Shown in pieces: positions 52,399 to 63,936 of a DNA stretch of 64,000 nucleotides (position 1 is its first letter; every line of letters begins with the position of its first letter). The notes under the pieces were generated by a model. That model was not told the DNA's origin, ran no database searches, and was given only the letters and a program-made list of their open reading frames with translations. Made by a program: the position numbers and the translations under genes. The DNA is from Rhodospirillales bacterium (lineage in GTDB: Bacteria; Pseudomonadota; Alphaproteobacteria; Rhodospirillales; Magnetospirillaceae): the NCBI GenBank assembly GCA_019455065.1, contig JACFNC010000006.1, positions 1-64,000 of the forward strand. The letters are read 5' to 3'.

Positions 52399-53370
52399 AT
52401 GCCGGCGCCATCGACCCCAGCGACCGCTTCCCTCCCCGGGGTTCCTTTGCGGGACCCCGAGGCCGCACTGCCCTTCGTCAGCGTCATCATTCCCCATCTC
52501 AACGACCATGACCGACTGGAACGATGCCTCCGCGAACTGCGCCGCCAGACCTACCCCAGTCACCGCTTCGAAATCATCGTGGTCGACAACGGCTCGAGAA
52601 TCCCGGTCGAGCCCATCGTGGCCCGACATCCGGGGGTCGTGGCGGCCGCGGAGTCGGAACGCGGCTGCGGCACGGCGCGAAATCGCGGCGTGGGAATCAG
52701 CCGCGGCGACGTCCTGGCCTTCACCGACGCCGATTGCCTGCCGGATCCGACCTGGCTGGCGCGCGGCGTCGCCATGCTGATGCGTGACGACGCGCCCGAC
52801 ATCGTCGGCGGCGAAATCGAGATCTTCGCCGCCAATGAGACGGCGCCCACCGACGCGGAGTTGTATGAGAAGGTCTTCGGCTTCCAGCAAGCGGTCTATG
52901 TCCGGAAGAAGCACTTTGCGGCCGGGGCCAACATCTTGACCACGCGCGCCGCCTTCCAGCGGCTTGGTCCGTTTCGCAACGGCAAGGTGCCCGAGGATCT
53001 GGAATGGGGACAACGCGCCAAGGCCAAGGGGCTGCGCGTCGCCTATTGCGAAAAGGCCGTGGTCCGGCACCCGGCGCGGCGCACCTGGACGGAGTTGTGC
53101 TGGAAAATGGATCGCACGGTCTTTCACAACCACAATTTCATGCGCGAACGGCCGCATTTTCACGCGCGCTGGATGTTCCTCATCGCCCTGCTGTGCGTTC
53201 CGCCCGTCGACAAGCTTTGGGAGGTGGCCGCCAGCCCGCGCCTGCGCGGCACATCCGAAAAGTGGCGTGTCGCGCGCACCGTCTTGCGCCTGCGCTATTA
53301 CCGCATCGGCCGCATGCTGCGTTGCTTGACCGACCATGAGGCCCTGGGGCGTGGCCATTTCAGTCCCTGA
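52399..53370 (+). CDS. family 2 glycosyltransferase
   Basis: A 323-residue GT2 enzyme adding a sugar to a lipid-linked polysaccharide intermediate. Motifs are PFVSVIIPHLNDHDRLERCL, FEIIVVDNGSRIPVEPI, GCGTARNRGVGISRGDVLAF and TDADCLPDPTWL (the DxD-type TDAD site). NGKVPEDLEWGQRAKAKGLR is the acceptor-side ED motif. ATG at 52399 follows GAGGTAG, one base past the previous stop. It overlaps the flippase gene by 35 bases. Confidence 0.92.
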   Translation: MPAPSTPATASLPGVPLRDPEAALPFVSVIIPHLNDHDRLERCLRELRRQTYPSHRFEIIVVDNGSRIPVEPIVARHPGVVAAAESERGCGTARNRGVGISRGDVLAFTDADCLPDPTWLARGVAMLMRDDAPDIVGGEIEIFAANETAPTDAELYEKVFGFQQAVYVRKKHFAAGANILTTRAAFQRLGPFRNGKVPEDLEWGQRAKAKGLRVAYCEKAVVRHPARRTWTELCWKMDRTVFHNHNFMRERPHFHARWMFLIALLCVPPVDKLWEVAASPRLRGTSEKWRVARTVLRLRYYRIGRMLRCLTDHEALGRGHFSP

Positions 53371-54721
53371 TCGCCGCCCCCCCGATCCGACCGGCCCGCG
53401 GGCGCAGGGGCGCGCCGGGCGCTTGCGCCGCCTGGTCGGGCTTGCCAACCCCGTTACGGATCGCGTCCGCCTGCTGTCGCTGGTCGAGCAGGCGCTGCTC
53501 TCGCTCGCCAACTTCCTCGGGCTCCTCCTGCTGGCCCGCCATTTCCGCACCACCGAATTCGGCATGTTCTCCTTCGCGTATCTCAGCCTGATGCTGATCG
53601 TGAACGTGCAGCGTTCGCTCGTGGTCGTGCCGTTCATCATTCACGCCGCCGAAACCGACCAGTTGGCGCGCGAGGGCCGGCTGTGGCGGAAACTGAACAT
53701 GCTGGTGACGGTGGGCTGCACGGCCATACTGGGCATGGCAAGCGGCCTGACGGCGGCCGTCGGGGGACCCGGGTGGCTGGCCCTCGCATGGCTGGCGGCG
53801 GCCATTTTCGTCCCCGCCAGCTTCGTCTACGAGTTCTTCCGCCGCTGGGCGATCCAGCGGCACGAGTACCGCCGCACGGTCGCCGCCGCCGGCAGCTACC
53901 TCGTCCTGTTCGGCAGCGGCACCCTGATCGCGGTCCACCTCCATTCCCTGCCCGCGGCGGTGGCCGCCTTCTTCGCGGCCAACGCAGGCGCGGCGCTGAT
54001 GTGCCGGCCACGCCCCATGGCCGAACTTCCGGGCCCGGGGTTCCGTGCCTTCCTGGACGACGTGGCCCACTTCCTGGGCTGGTCGCTGCTCAGCAACCTG
54101 GCCTACAACGGATACTACTACCTGCCGCCGCTCATCCTCGGCGGCTTGGCCGGCCCCCTGCCCGTCGCCGTGTTTCAGGCGATGCGCAATTTCAGCCAGC
54201 CGCTCAACATGCTGGGCACCGCCGTGGACAATTTCGACAAGCCGCGAGCGGCGCGCGCGATGGTGCGGCACGGCGTCGACGGCATGTGGCGCCAACTCCT
54301 GCGCACGACCGGGGCCATGGCGGTCCTAGGCACACCCTACATGCTGGTTCTGGTCTTTTTCGGGCACGAACTGATCGACCTCGTCTACGCCCAGAAATAC
54401 GGGGACCATGTCGTCGTGCTGCATCTCTGGGTGCTGTGGCACGTCCTCAGCATGACGGCCTATCCCCTGGAGACCGGCCTGTTCGTGACCCGGCGCCCCA
54501 ACCTGCTGTTTCGCGGCCGGATCGTGGCGGCGGCGATCGGCATCGCCACCACCGCCGCCCTGGCGACGTCCCTGGGCGTGGTTGGCGCGATGCTGGGCCT
54601 GATCAGCGGCACGGCGGTAAGCGCGATCGTCGCCTTCCACTACCTGCGGCGCGTGCGCCGCGAGGCGGACGCGGAACGGGCCACGCCGGATGACGGCGCC
54701 ACCGAACGGGTTCGAGGCTGA
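53336..54721 (+). CDS. polysaccharide flippase (Wzx-like)
   Basis: A 461-residue membrane protein of the MOP/Wzx flippase type, moving lipid-linked oligosaccharides across the inner membrane. About twelve to fourteen hydrophobic segments are visible, starting at SLVEQALLSLANFLGLLLLA and ending at AMLGLISGTAVSAIVAFHYL, with typical ARHFRTTEFGMFSFAY near the N-terminus. ATG at 53336 overlaps the glycosyltransferase; a GTG at 53351 is an alternative. The frame ends 37 bases from mutL on the other strand. Confidence 0.85.
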   Translation: MRPWGVAISVPDRRPPDPTGPRAQGRAGRLRRLVGLANPVTDRVRLLSLVEQALLSLANFLGLLLLARHFRTTEFGMFSFAYLSLMLIVNVQRSLVVVPFIIHAAETDQLAREGRLWRKLNMLVTVGCTAILGMASGLTAAVGGPGWLALAWLAAAIFVPASFVYEFFRRWAIQRHEYRRTVAAAGSYLVLFGSGTLIAVHLHSLPAAVAAFFAANAGAALMCRPRPMAELPGPGFRAFLDDVAHFLGWSLLSNLAYNGYYYLPPLILGGLAGPLPVAVFQAMRNFSQPLNMLGTAVDNFDKPRAARAMVRHGVDGMWRQLLRTTGAMAVLGTPYMLVLVFFGHELIDLVYAQKYGDHVVVLHLWVLWHVLSMTAYPLETGLFVTRRPNLLFRGRIVAAAIGIATTAALATSLGVVGAMLGLISGTAVSAIVAFHYLRRVRREADAERATPDDGATERVRG

Positions 54722-54758
54722 CGTTCTGGAGAGCCACACCGCCACCCCGGCGAACGCC

Positions 54759-56537
54759 TCAGCGGCGGCCGAACAGCTTTTCGATATCCGCGAGCCTGAG
54801 CTCGACATAGGTCGGCCGGCCGTGGTTGCACTGGCCGGAATGCGGCGTCGCCTCCATCTGCCGCAGCAGGGCGTTCATCTCGGCGGCCCCTAGCCGGCGC
54901 CCGGCGCGGACGCTGCCGTGGCACGCCATGGTGCCGCACACCTCGGCCAGCCGCTCGGTGAGGGCCAGGGCCTCGCCCCATTCCGCGAGTTCGTCGGCGA
55001 GGTCGCGGACGAGGCCGCGCACGTCGGGCGCGCCCAGCAAGGCGGGCACCTCGCGCACCACAACCGCCCCCGGGCCAAAGCCCTCGATCAGGAGTCCGAG
55101 CGTCGCCAGTTCGCCGGCCCGCGCCGTCAGCCGCTCGGCCGCCGCCTCGTCGAGTTCGACGACCTCGGGCAGCAGCAGGCCCTGGCGCGGCACCCCGCCC
55201 GCCGCCAGCGCCTGCTTCATGCGTTCGTAGACCAGCCGCTCATGCGCGGCGTGCTGATCGACGATGACGATGCCGTCGGCGGTCTGCGCGACGATATAGG
55301 TGTCGTGGATCTGGCCGCGCGCCACGCCGAGGGGGTAATCGCCCTCGGGCGCGCCCGCATCCGCCTCGGCCACCGGCGCCGCCGGCGGCAGGGCGAGATC
55401 GGGCAGCGACCGTTCGCCGAGGCCGGCCGGCGCCTGCGCCGCGGCGGCCAGCCCGAGCAGACCGGGCGCGGGGCGCGGCGGCGACCGCATGCCCGGCCGC
55501 AGGGCACCGAGCGCGGCGCCGGATACCGTGGTGGCGGCCCGGTGGCCGGCATCGGCCAGGGCATGGCGCAGGGCGCCGACAATCAGCCCGCGCACCAGCC
55601 CGGCGTCGCGGAAGCGCACCTCGGCCTTGGCCGGGTGGACGTTGACGTCGACCTCCTCGGGCGGCACATCGAGGAACAGGGCCACCAGCGGGTGGCGGTC
55701 GGCGGCGAGAAAATCCTGATAGGCGGCACGCACCGCGCCCAGGAACAGGCGGTCGCGCACCGGCCGTCCGTTCACGAACACGTACTGCGCCGCCGCCGTG
55801 CCGCGGTTGAGGGTGGGCAGGCCGACGAAGCCCGACAGCCGCACCCCCTGCCGCTCCGCAGCGATGGCCAGGGCGTTGTCGGCGAAGTCGCGGCCGAGCA
55901 CGGCGGCCAGACGCTCGAGCCGTCCGCCCGCCCCCGGCGCCGCCGGCAGCCGCAGGGCGACGCGACCGCCGTCGGCCAGCGAGAACGCGATGTCGGGGCG
56001 GGCCATGGCGAGGCGCTGCACGATGTCGAGCGCGTGGCCGAACTCGGTGCGCGGCGCCTTGAGGAACTTGAGGCGCGCCGGGGTGGCGTAGAACAGGTCG
56101 CGCACCTCGACCCGCGTGCCGAAGGGATGCGCCGCCGGCTCGGGCCGCCCCTTGGCGCCGCCCTCGACGGACAGGCTCCAGGCCTCGGCCGCGCCGCGCG
56201 GACGGCTGGTGATGCGCAGCCGGCTGACCGAGCCGATCGAGGGCAGCGCCTCGCCGCGGAAGCCGAGATGGCCGATGCGCAGCAGGTCGTCGTCGGGCAG
56301 CTTCGAAGTGGCATGGCGCTCGACCGCAAGTTCCAGATCGTCGCAGCTCATGCCGCAGCCGTCGTCGACCACGGCGATGAGCGACTGGCCGCCCTCGCCC
56401 AGCGTGACGTCGACCCGGGTCGCCCCGGCGTCGATGGCGTTCTCGACCAGTTCCTTGACCGCCGACGCCGGCCGCTCCACCACCTCGCCGGCGGCGATGC
56501 GGTTGACCAGGGTGGGCGGCAGGAGGCGGATGGTCAT
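54759..56537 (-). CDS. mutL: DNA mismatch repair protein MutL
   Basis: MutL couples mismatch recognition by MutS to strand incision. It is 592 residues. The GHKL ATPase domain has [43 protein letters not shown] and [16 protein letters not shown]. The C-terminal domain contains [14 protein letters not shown], which fits the DQHA-x2-E-x4-E endonuclease motif, plus ACHGSV and [12 protein letters not shown]. So this MutL probably nicks DNA itself, as in species without MutH. Start ATG at 56537, one base overlapping the stop of the HigA-like gene. Confidence 0.96.
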   Translation of the reverse strand: MTIRLLPPTLVNRIAAGEVVERPASAVKELVENAIDAGATRVDVTLGEGGQSLIAVVDDGCGMSCDDLELAVERHATSKLPDDDLLRIGHLGFRGEALPSIGSVSRLRITSRPRGAAEAWSLSVEGGAKGRPEPAAHPFGTRVEVRDLFYATPARLKFLKAPRTEFGHALDIVQRLAMARPDIAFSLADGGRVALRLPAAPGAGGRLERLAAVLGRDFADNALAIAAERQGVRLSGFVGLPTLNRGTAAAQYVFVNGRPVRDRLFLGAVRAAYQDFLAADRHPLVALFLDVPPEEVDVNVHPAKAEVRFRDAGLVRGLIVGALRHALADAGHRAATTVSGAALGALRPGMRSPPRPAPGLLGLAAAAQAPAGLGERSLPDLALPPAAPVAEADAGAPEGDYPLGVARGQIHDTYIVAQTADGIVIVDQHAAHERLVYERMKQALAAGGVPRQGLLLPEVVELDEAAAERLTARAGELATLGLLIEGFGPGAVVVREVPALLGAPDVRGLVRDLADELAEWGEALALTERLAEVCGTMACHGSVRAGRRLGAAEMNALLRQMEATPHSGQCNHGRPTYVELRLADIEKLFGRR

Positions 56538-56917
56538 CAGGCGGCTTCGTCGGCCAGCGGATATTCCCGTACGAGTATCTCGGCCGGCAGACCAAGCCCT
56601 TGGGTGAGGCGGCGGATCATGTCTAGGGTGAGCGGGCGCCGTCTGTTAAGGATCTCCGAAATCCGGCCGGATGGCCCGATATAAACCTCGAGGTCGCGCC
56701 GGCTCAAACCCTGCTGGTCCATTGCGAACTCGATCAGGGCGATCGGATCGGGGGCTTCAATGGCATGATGCGCCTGCTCGAAGGCTTGGACGAGCGTGAC
56801 CAGGACATCCAGCCTGTCTCCTTCGGGCGTGCCAGGAACGGCGCCCATCAGCGCCTCGATCTCCCGCAGGCTGGCTTCAAGGTCGTCTTCGGTACGGATG
56901 GGGTTGACGGTCACCAT
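56537..56917 (-). CDS. higA: HigA-type antitoxin (XRE/Cro-like)
   Basis: A 126-residue antitoxin of the COG5499/HigA group. The N-terminus ([20 protein letters not shown]) is a helical toxin-binding region; the C-terminal helix-turn-helix is [20 protein letters not shown] with [20 protein letters not shown]. It binds the toxin and the operon's operator. ATG at 56917 overlaps the toxin stop by one base; a GTG at 56920 would overlap as GTGA. It follows the toxin gene, the toxin-first order of HigBA. Confidence 0.92.
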   Translation of the reverse strand: MVTVNPIRTEDDLEASLREIEALMGAVPGTPEGDRLDVLVTLVQAFEQAHHAIEAPDPIALIEFAMDQQGLSRRDLEVYIGPSGRISEILNRRRPLTLDMIRRLTQGLGLPAEILVREYPLADEAA

Positions 56918-57213
56918 CACACGATCTCCACATCGATGTCATCGTACTCGGCGTGCGTGCCCACGAACCGTACATATACGGTGCGATGAGGGTAGCTGAT
57001 CCACGCAACCAGGCGATACTTGTTGCCGGCAACATTGAACACGACCCGGTCGCCGACGAAGCTCGCACTTCGGAATTGCGCTTTCACGTCTGCCGGCCCG
57101 CGCCAATCCGCCCTCGCCACGAGAGCGTACCACGACTTCAGCGGCTGCTCGCTGTCGCCCCGATTCGGTCGTTCCCAATGATCGCGAAGCCGTTTCAGGG
57201 CGATGATCCGCAT
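56917..57213 (-). CDS. higB: HigB-type toxin
   Basis: A 98-residue HigB/RelE-fold mRNA interferase of the COG4680 type, cutting message at the ribosome. It begins MRIIALKRLRDHWERPNRGD and shows SASFVGDRVVFNVAGNKYRL, VAWISYPHRTVYVRFVGTHA and EYDDIDVE, typical of HigB toxins. Its ATG at 57213 sits where transcription is predicted to start, so the message may be leaderless. A palindromic operator lies in the promoter. Confidence 0.92.
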   Translation of the reverse strand: MRIIALKRLRDHWERPNRGDSEQPLKSWYALVARADWRGPADVKAQFRSASFVGDRVVFNVAGNKYRLVAWISYPHRTVYVRFVGTHAEYDDIDVEIV

Positions 57214-57219
57214 GCCCGC

Positions 57220-57248
57220 AGTCTACCATTCTCCCAATTTGGGAGCAA
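57220..57248 (-). promoter_or_regulatory. higBA promoter with embedded palindromic operator
   Basis: On the reverse strand TTGCTC (57248-57243) and TAGACT (57225-57220) are 17 bases apart. A perfect palindrome CTCCCAA-T-TTGGGAG (57231-57245) fills the spacer and half of the -35 box, so a bound HigA dimer would block the polymerase. Confidence 0.6.
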
Positions 57249-57256
57249 GAGTGACG

Positions 57257-60003
<2,747 letters not shown>

Positions 60004-60082
60004 TCACCCAATGACGTAAGGCGCCGCCACGCCGGCACTCCAACATGTGGAACGACACATGATCGCGAGGGAGGATAACGCG

Positions 60083-61315
60083 ATGCAACGCGCCCGGCTC
60101 TTGTTCGCCATGCTCGCCGCCCTGCTGCTGGCCGCCGCACCGGCGGCGGCGCAGGAAAAGCAGCCGATCCGCATCGGCGCCATCTACATCCTGTCGGGCG
60201 CCTTCGCCACCTATGGCGAGTTCGCCCGCAACGGCATCCAACTCGCCGTCGACGAGATCAACGAGTCCGGCGGCATTCTCGGCCGTCCCGTCGCCTTCAT
60301 GATGGAGGACAGCCAGGGCAAGGCCAACGTGGCCATCCAGGCGGCGCGCAAGCTGGTGTTTCAGGAGAACGTCGACCTGTTGATGGGCCTCGACTCCAGC
60401 GGCGTGGCGAACGGCATCGCGCCGGTGGTGCCGGAGTTGCAGCGACCGTTCCTCATCACCCATGCCGCCAGCCCGGACGTGACCGGCAAGCTGTGCAACA
60501 AATGGCTCTTCCGCAATAGTGTCAACGTCAACCAGAACATGAAGGCCGCCGCCCTGGTCGCCAAGGAACTGGACGCCCGACGCTGGACCACCATCGGGCC
60601 CGACTACGCCTTCGGCCACCAGTCGTGGGAGTTCTTCCAGAAATACCTCAAGGCCGAAAAACCAGACGTCGAATTCATGGCCGAGACCGCTTTTCCCAAA
60701 TTCGGAGCCGAGGACTTTACGCCGTTCATCAATGCGGTGATCGCCGCGAAGCCGGATGGCGTCCTGATTTCGGAATGGGGCGGCGACCTGGTCAACTTCG
60801 TTCGGCAGGCCAACAACCTGGGCTTTTTCGACCAGGATTTCGAGCTGCTGATGACCCTGGGGGCGGCGACCGAGGTCCTGTACGCCCTGGGCGACCAGAT
60901 GCCCGAGGGCAAATGGGTCGGCACCCGCTACTGGTTCCTGGGCAAAGACACGCCTCGCAACAAGGCCTTTGTCGAGGCCTATCACAAGCGCTTCGGCAAC
61001 TATCCCAGCTACAACGCGCAGAACGCCTATGCCGGGGTCTACACCTTCAAGGCGGCCATCGAGAAGGCGGACACCGTCGAGCCCGAGCGCGTGATCGAGG
61101 CGATGAGCGGACTCGAGGTCGAGGCGCCGATCGGCACCTACACCATCCGGCGCGAGGACCATCAGGCGCTGGTCGACGGGTTCTGGGGCGTGACCAAGGC
61201 CAGCGGCGACTATCCCATCCGCATTCTGGAGCCGATGCGGGTGTTCGCCGCGGCCGACATCACGCCGCCGCCCGAGGAGACCGGCTGCAACCTGCAGCAG
61301 ACCGCCGAGCAATAG
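60083..61315 (+). CDS. branched-chain amino-acid-type ABC transporter, substrate-binding protein
   Basis: A 410-residue periplasmic binding protein of the LivK/type-I family. A signal peptide (LLFAMLAALLLAAAPAAA) is cut before QEKQPI. The fold begins IRIGAIYILSGAFATYGEFA and has GIQLAVDEINESGGILGRPV, DSQGKANVAIQAARKLV, GLDSSGVANGIAPVV and PDYAFGHQSWEFF. Substrates of this family range from branched-chain amino acids to amides and aromatics; the real one is unknown. ATG at 60083 follows GGGAGGATAACGCG. It is first in the operon; a strong hairpin separates it from the permeases. Confidence 0.93.
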   Translation: MQRARLLFAMLAALLLAAAPAAAQEKQPIRIGAIYILSGAFATYGEFARNGIQLAVDEINESGGILGRPVAFMMEDSQGKANVAIQAARKLVFQENVDLLMGLDSSGVANGIAPVVPELQRPFLITHAASPDVTGKLCNKWLFRNSVNVNQNMKAAALVAKELDARRWTTIGPDYAFGHQSWEFFQKYLKAEKPDVEFMAETAFPKFGAEDFTPFINAVIAAKPDGVLISEWGGDLVNFVRQANNLGFFDQDFELLMTLGAATEVLYALGDQMPEGKWVGTRYWFLGKDTPRNKAFVEAYHKRFGNYPSYNAQNAYAGVYTFKAAIEKADTVEPERVIEAMSGLEVEAPIGTYTIRREDHQALVDGFWGVTKASGDYPIRILEPMRVFAAADITPPPEETGCNLQQTAEQ

Positions 61316-61325
61316 ACCCTCTGTG

Positions 61326-61353
61326 CCCCCGGCCGGGGCGCGCCGGCCGGGGG
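61326..61353 (+). repeat. hairpin between binding-protein and permease genes
   Basis: Perfect 11-base stem CCCCCGGCCGG (61326-61336) with CCGGCCGGGGG (61343-61353), loop GGCGCG, and no T run after it. Such hairpins downstream of binding-protein genes usually stabilise that part of the message or attenuate read-through, so the binding protein is made in excess over the permeases. Confidence 0.6.
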
Positions 61354-61367
61354 CGTCCGGGAAGGCC

Positions 61368-62231
61368 ATGAGCACCTTCGTCGCCGCCCTGCTGAACAGC
61401 CTCGACATCGGCATGCTGCTGTTCGTCATCGCCTCCGGGCTGACGATCGTGTTCGGCGTGCTTGGCGTGCTCAACTTCGCCCACGGCGCCCTGTACATGC
61501 TGGGCGCCTACTTTGCGCTGACGGCGGTGCGCTGGATCGAACTCCCGTTCTGGGCGGCGCTGGTCATCGTTCCCTTCGCGGTGGCGATCCTGGCCGCCGC
61601 GGTCGAGCGCCTCGCGTTGCGCCGGATCTATGCGCGGCACCCGACCCAGGCGCTGCTCCTGACCTTCGCCTTCCTGCTGATCCTGAACGACGCGGTGCGG
61701 ATGATCTGGGGGCCCGGCTATCAGATCATCGATCCGCCGCGCGCGCTGACCGGCACCTTCGTTCTGGCCGGCGCCGTGTATCCCCTTTACAGCTTGTTCG
61801 TCATCGCCTCCGGCGCCGCGGTCGGGCTGGCGGTGTGGCTGCTGTTCAGCCGCACCCTGATCGGCAAGCGGATCAGGGCCGCGGCGCTCGACCGCGACAT
61901 GGCCCTGGCGGTGGGTATCGACGTGCCGCGGCTTTATACCCTGGTCTTCGCCTTCGGCGCCTGGCTGGCCGCCTTCGGCGGCGCCTTGGCGGCGCCGATG
62001 CGGGCGCTGGGCCCGGCGATGGGCGACCGCATCATCATCGAGTCCTTCATCATCGTCGTCATCGGTGGCTTGGGCAGCTTCCCCGGCGCCCTGCTCGGGG
62101 CGCTGATCCTGGGGGCGCTGCACGGCTTCGGCGGCCGCTGGTTCCCCCAGTTCGACATCGTCTGGCCCTATGTCGGCATGGCATTGGTGCTGCTGCTGCG
62201 CCCCCATGGCCTGCTGGGGAGGTCCGCGTGA
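61368..62231 (+). CDS. ABC transporter permease, LivH type
   Basis: A 287-residue inner-membrane permease of the branched-chain amino-acid type. About eight hydrophobic segments are seen. Typical are LLNSLDIGMLLFVIASGLTI, GVLNFAHGALYMLGAYFA, LLTFAFLLILNDAVRMIWG and the cytoplasmic coupling region IRAAALDRDMALAVGIDVPR. ATG at 61368. It overlaps the next permease gene (GTGA), coupling their translation. Confidence 0.94.
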   Translation: MSTFVAALLNSLDIGMLLFVIASGLTIVFGVLGVLNFAHGALYMLGAYFALTAVRWIELPFWAALVIVPFAVAILAAAVERLALRRIYARHPTQALLLTFAFLLILNDAVRMIWGPGYQIIDPPRALTGTFVLAGAVYPLYSLFVIASGAAVGLAVWLLFSRTLIGKRIRAAALDRDMALAVGIDVPRLYTLVFAFGAWLAAFGGALAAPMRALGPAMGDRIIIESFIIVVIGGLGSFPGALLGALILGALHGFGGRWFPQFDIVWPYVGMALVLLLRPHGLLGRSA

Positions 62232-63178
62232 CCGGACGCGGCGCGGCGCGGCGCGTCACGCTTCTGGCCCTGCTCGCGGTGCTTGCGGCGTGGCCGTGGC
62301 TGGCCCCCTACTTCGCCATCTTCCTCATGACCGAGATTCTGATCCTCGGCCTGTTCGCCGCCAGCTTCAACCTGCTGTTCGGCTACACCGGCCTGCTGTC
62401 GTTCGGCCACGCCGCCTATTTCGGGACCGGGGCCTACGTCGCCGCGCTGCTGCTGCGCGACATGGCGCCGCCGTTCCTTGCGGTGCTGGCGGCGGCGGCG
62501 GTGGGCGCCGCGGTCGTGGCGCTGGTCATCGGCTGGTTCAGCGTGCGCCTGACCGAGGTCTATTTCGCCATGCTGACCCTGGCGTTCGGGATGATGGTCT
62601 ACGCCCTGGTCCACCAGTGGCGTGGCCTGACCGGGGGCAGCGACGGCGTCGCCGGCTTTCCCCTCACCGCGCCGCTGCCCGGCGTTGCGGTGAACATCGC
62701 CGACCCGGTCAACTATTACTACCTGACGCTGATCCTGGTGGCGGTGAGCGCCTATGTCCTGCACCGCATCACCGTATCGCCCTTCGGGCTGATCTTGCGG
62801 TCCCTGCGCGAGAATTCGGAACGAGCCAGCTTCGCCGGCGTGCCGGTGCGCCGCTACCGGCTGGCCGCCTTCGTCGTGTCGGGCCTGTTCTCCGGCCTGG
62901 CCGGGGCGTTGTTCGCGCCCTTCAACCGCATCGCGGTGCCCGAGATGGCGCATTGGACGCAGTCGGCCGAGCCGGTGCTGATGACCATTCTCGGCGGCAG
63001 CCAGTACTTCTTCGGTCCCTTCCTGGGCGCCGGCGTGTTCCTGCTCTTGCGTCAGTGGATCACCAGCTACACGCAGGAATGGATGTTCTTTCTCGGCGTC
63101 ATCCTCGCCTTCCTGGTGGTGTTCCTGCCGCGCGGGCTGCTGGGGTTGTTCGACCGCTGGCTGGGAGGCCGCTCGTGA
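62228..63178 (+). CDS. ABC transporter permease, LivM type
   Basis: A 316-residue permease, partner of the LivH-type protein. It has about nine hydrophobic segments, SFNLLFGYTGLLSFGHAAYF, AMLTLAFGMMVYALVHQW and the coupling region LILRSLRENSERASFAGVPV. The start is GTG at 62228, overlapping the LivH stop; GTGA overlap also couples it to the following ATPase gene. Confidence 0.94.
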   Translation: MTGRGAARRVTLLALLAVLAAWPWLAPYFAIFLMTEILILGLFAASFNLLFGYTGLLSFGHAAYFGTGAYVAALLLRDMAPPFLAVLAAAAVGAAVVALVIGWFSVRLTEVYFAMLTLAFGMMVYALVHQWRGLTGGSDGVAGFPLTAPLPGVAVNIADPVNYYYLTLILVAVSAYVLHRITVSPFGLILRSLRENSERASFAGVPVRRYRLAAFVVSGLFSGLAGALFAPFNRIAVPEMAHWTQSAEPVLMTILGGSQYFFGPFLGAGVFLLLRQWITSYTQEWMFFLGVILAFLVVFLPRGLLGLFDRWLGGRS

Positions 63179-63936
63179 GGCCGCCGCCGCTCCTCGATGT
63201 GCGTGACCTGCGCAGGAATTTCGGCAGCTTCGCCGCCGTCGACGGCGTCACCCTGAGCGTCCAACCCGGCGAGGTGACGGCCCTGATCGGCGCCAACGGT
63301 GCCGGCAAGACCACCTTCTACAACCTGATTTCCGGCCGGCTGCGGCCTACCGGGGGCAGCATCTTCTATCGTGGCCGCGACATCACCGGCACCCCGCCCC
63401 ACAGCATCACCCGCATGGGCATCGCGCGGTCCTTCCAGATCACCAACATCTTCGACCAGTTGCGGGTGATCGAGAACGTGCAGGTCGCCCTGGTCATCCG
63501 CCAGGGAAAGGGAACCCGCTGGTGGCGCCGGGCGGCGCGGGACGAGGACCTCCGCCTTCAGGCCGGCGAACTGCTCGAACGACTCGGCCTGTCGGGCCTC
63601 GCCATGGCGCGGGCGGGCACCCTGAGCCATGGCGACAAGCGCCTGGTGGAACTGGCCATCGTGCTCGCCACCGATCCCCAGCTGGTGCTGCTTGACGAGC
63701 CGACGGCAGGCATGACGCCCGAGGAGACCCATGCGGTGGTCGACCTGATCGCCCGCCTGGCGGAGACCGGACCCCAGACCTTCTTCCTTACCGAGCACGA
63801 CATGGACGTGGTCTTCGGGCTGGCGCGCCGGGTGTTCGTCATGCACCGGGGTCGGCTGCTGGCCGAGGGCAGTCCCGACGAGATTCGCGCCAACCCCGAG
63901 GTCCGCAACGCCTATCTCGGCGAGGAGGTGTACTGA
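63175..63936 (+). CDS. ABC transporter ATP-binding protein, LivG type
   Basis: A 253-residue ATPase. Walker A is GANGAGKTT near residues 38-46, the signature region is LSHGDKRLVELAIVLATDPQ (SHGD instead of SGGQ, normal for LivG), and Walker B is LVLLDEPTAGM with the switch histidine in LTEHDMDVVF. The start is GTG at 63175 in the GTGA overlap with LivM. It energises the transporter with the LivF-type partner downstream. Confidence 0.94.
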   Translation: MRPPPLLDVRDLRRNFGSFAAVDGVTLSVQPGEVTALIGANGAGKTTFYNLISGRLRPTGGSIFYRGRDITGTPPHSITRMGIARSFQITNIFDQLRVIENVQVALVIRQGKGTRWWRRAARDEDLRLQAGELLERLGLSGLAMARAGTLSHGDKRLVELAIVLATDPQLVLLDEPTAGMTPEETHAVVDLIARLAETGPQTFFLTEHDMDVVFGLARRVFVMHRGRLLAEGSPDEIRANPEVRNAYLGEEVY

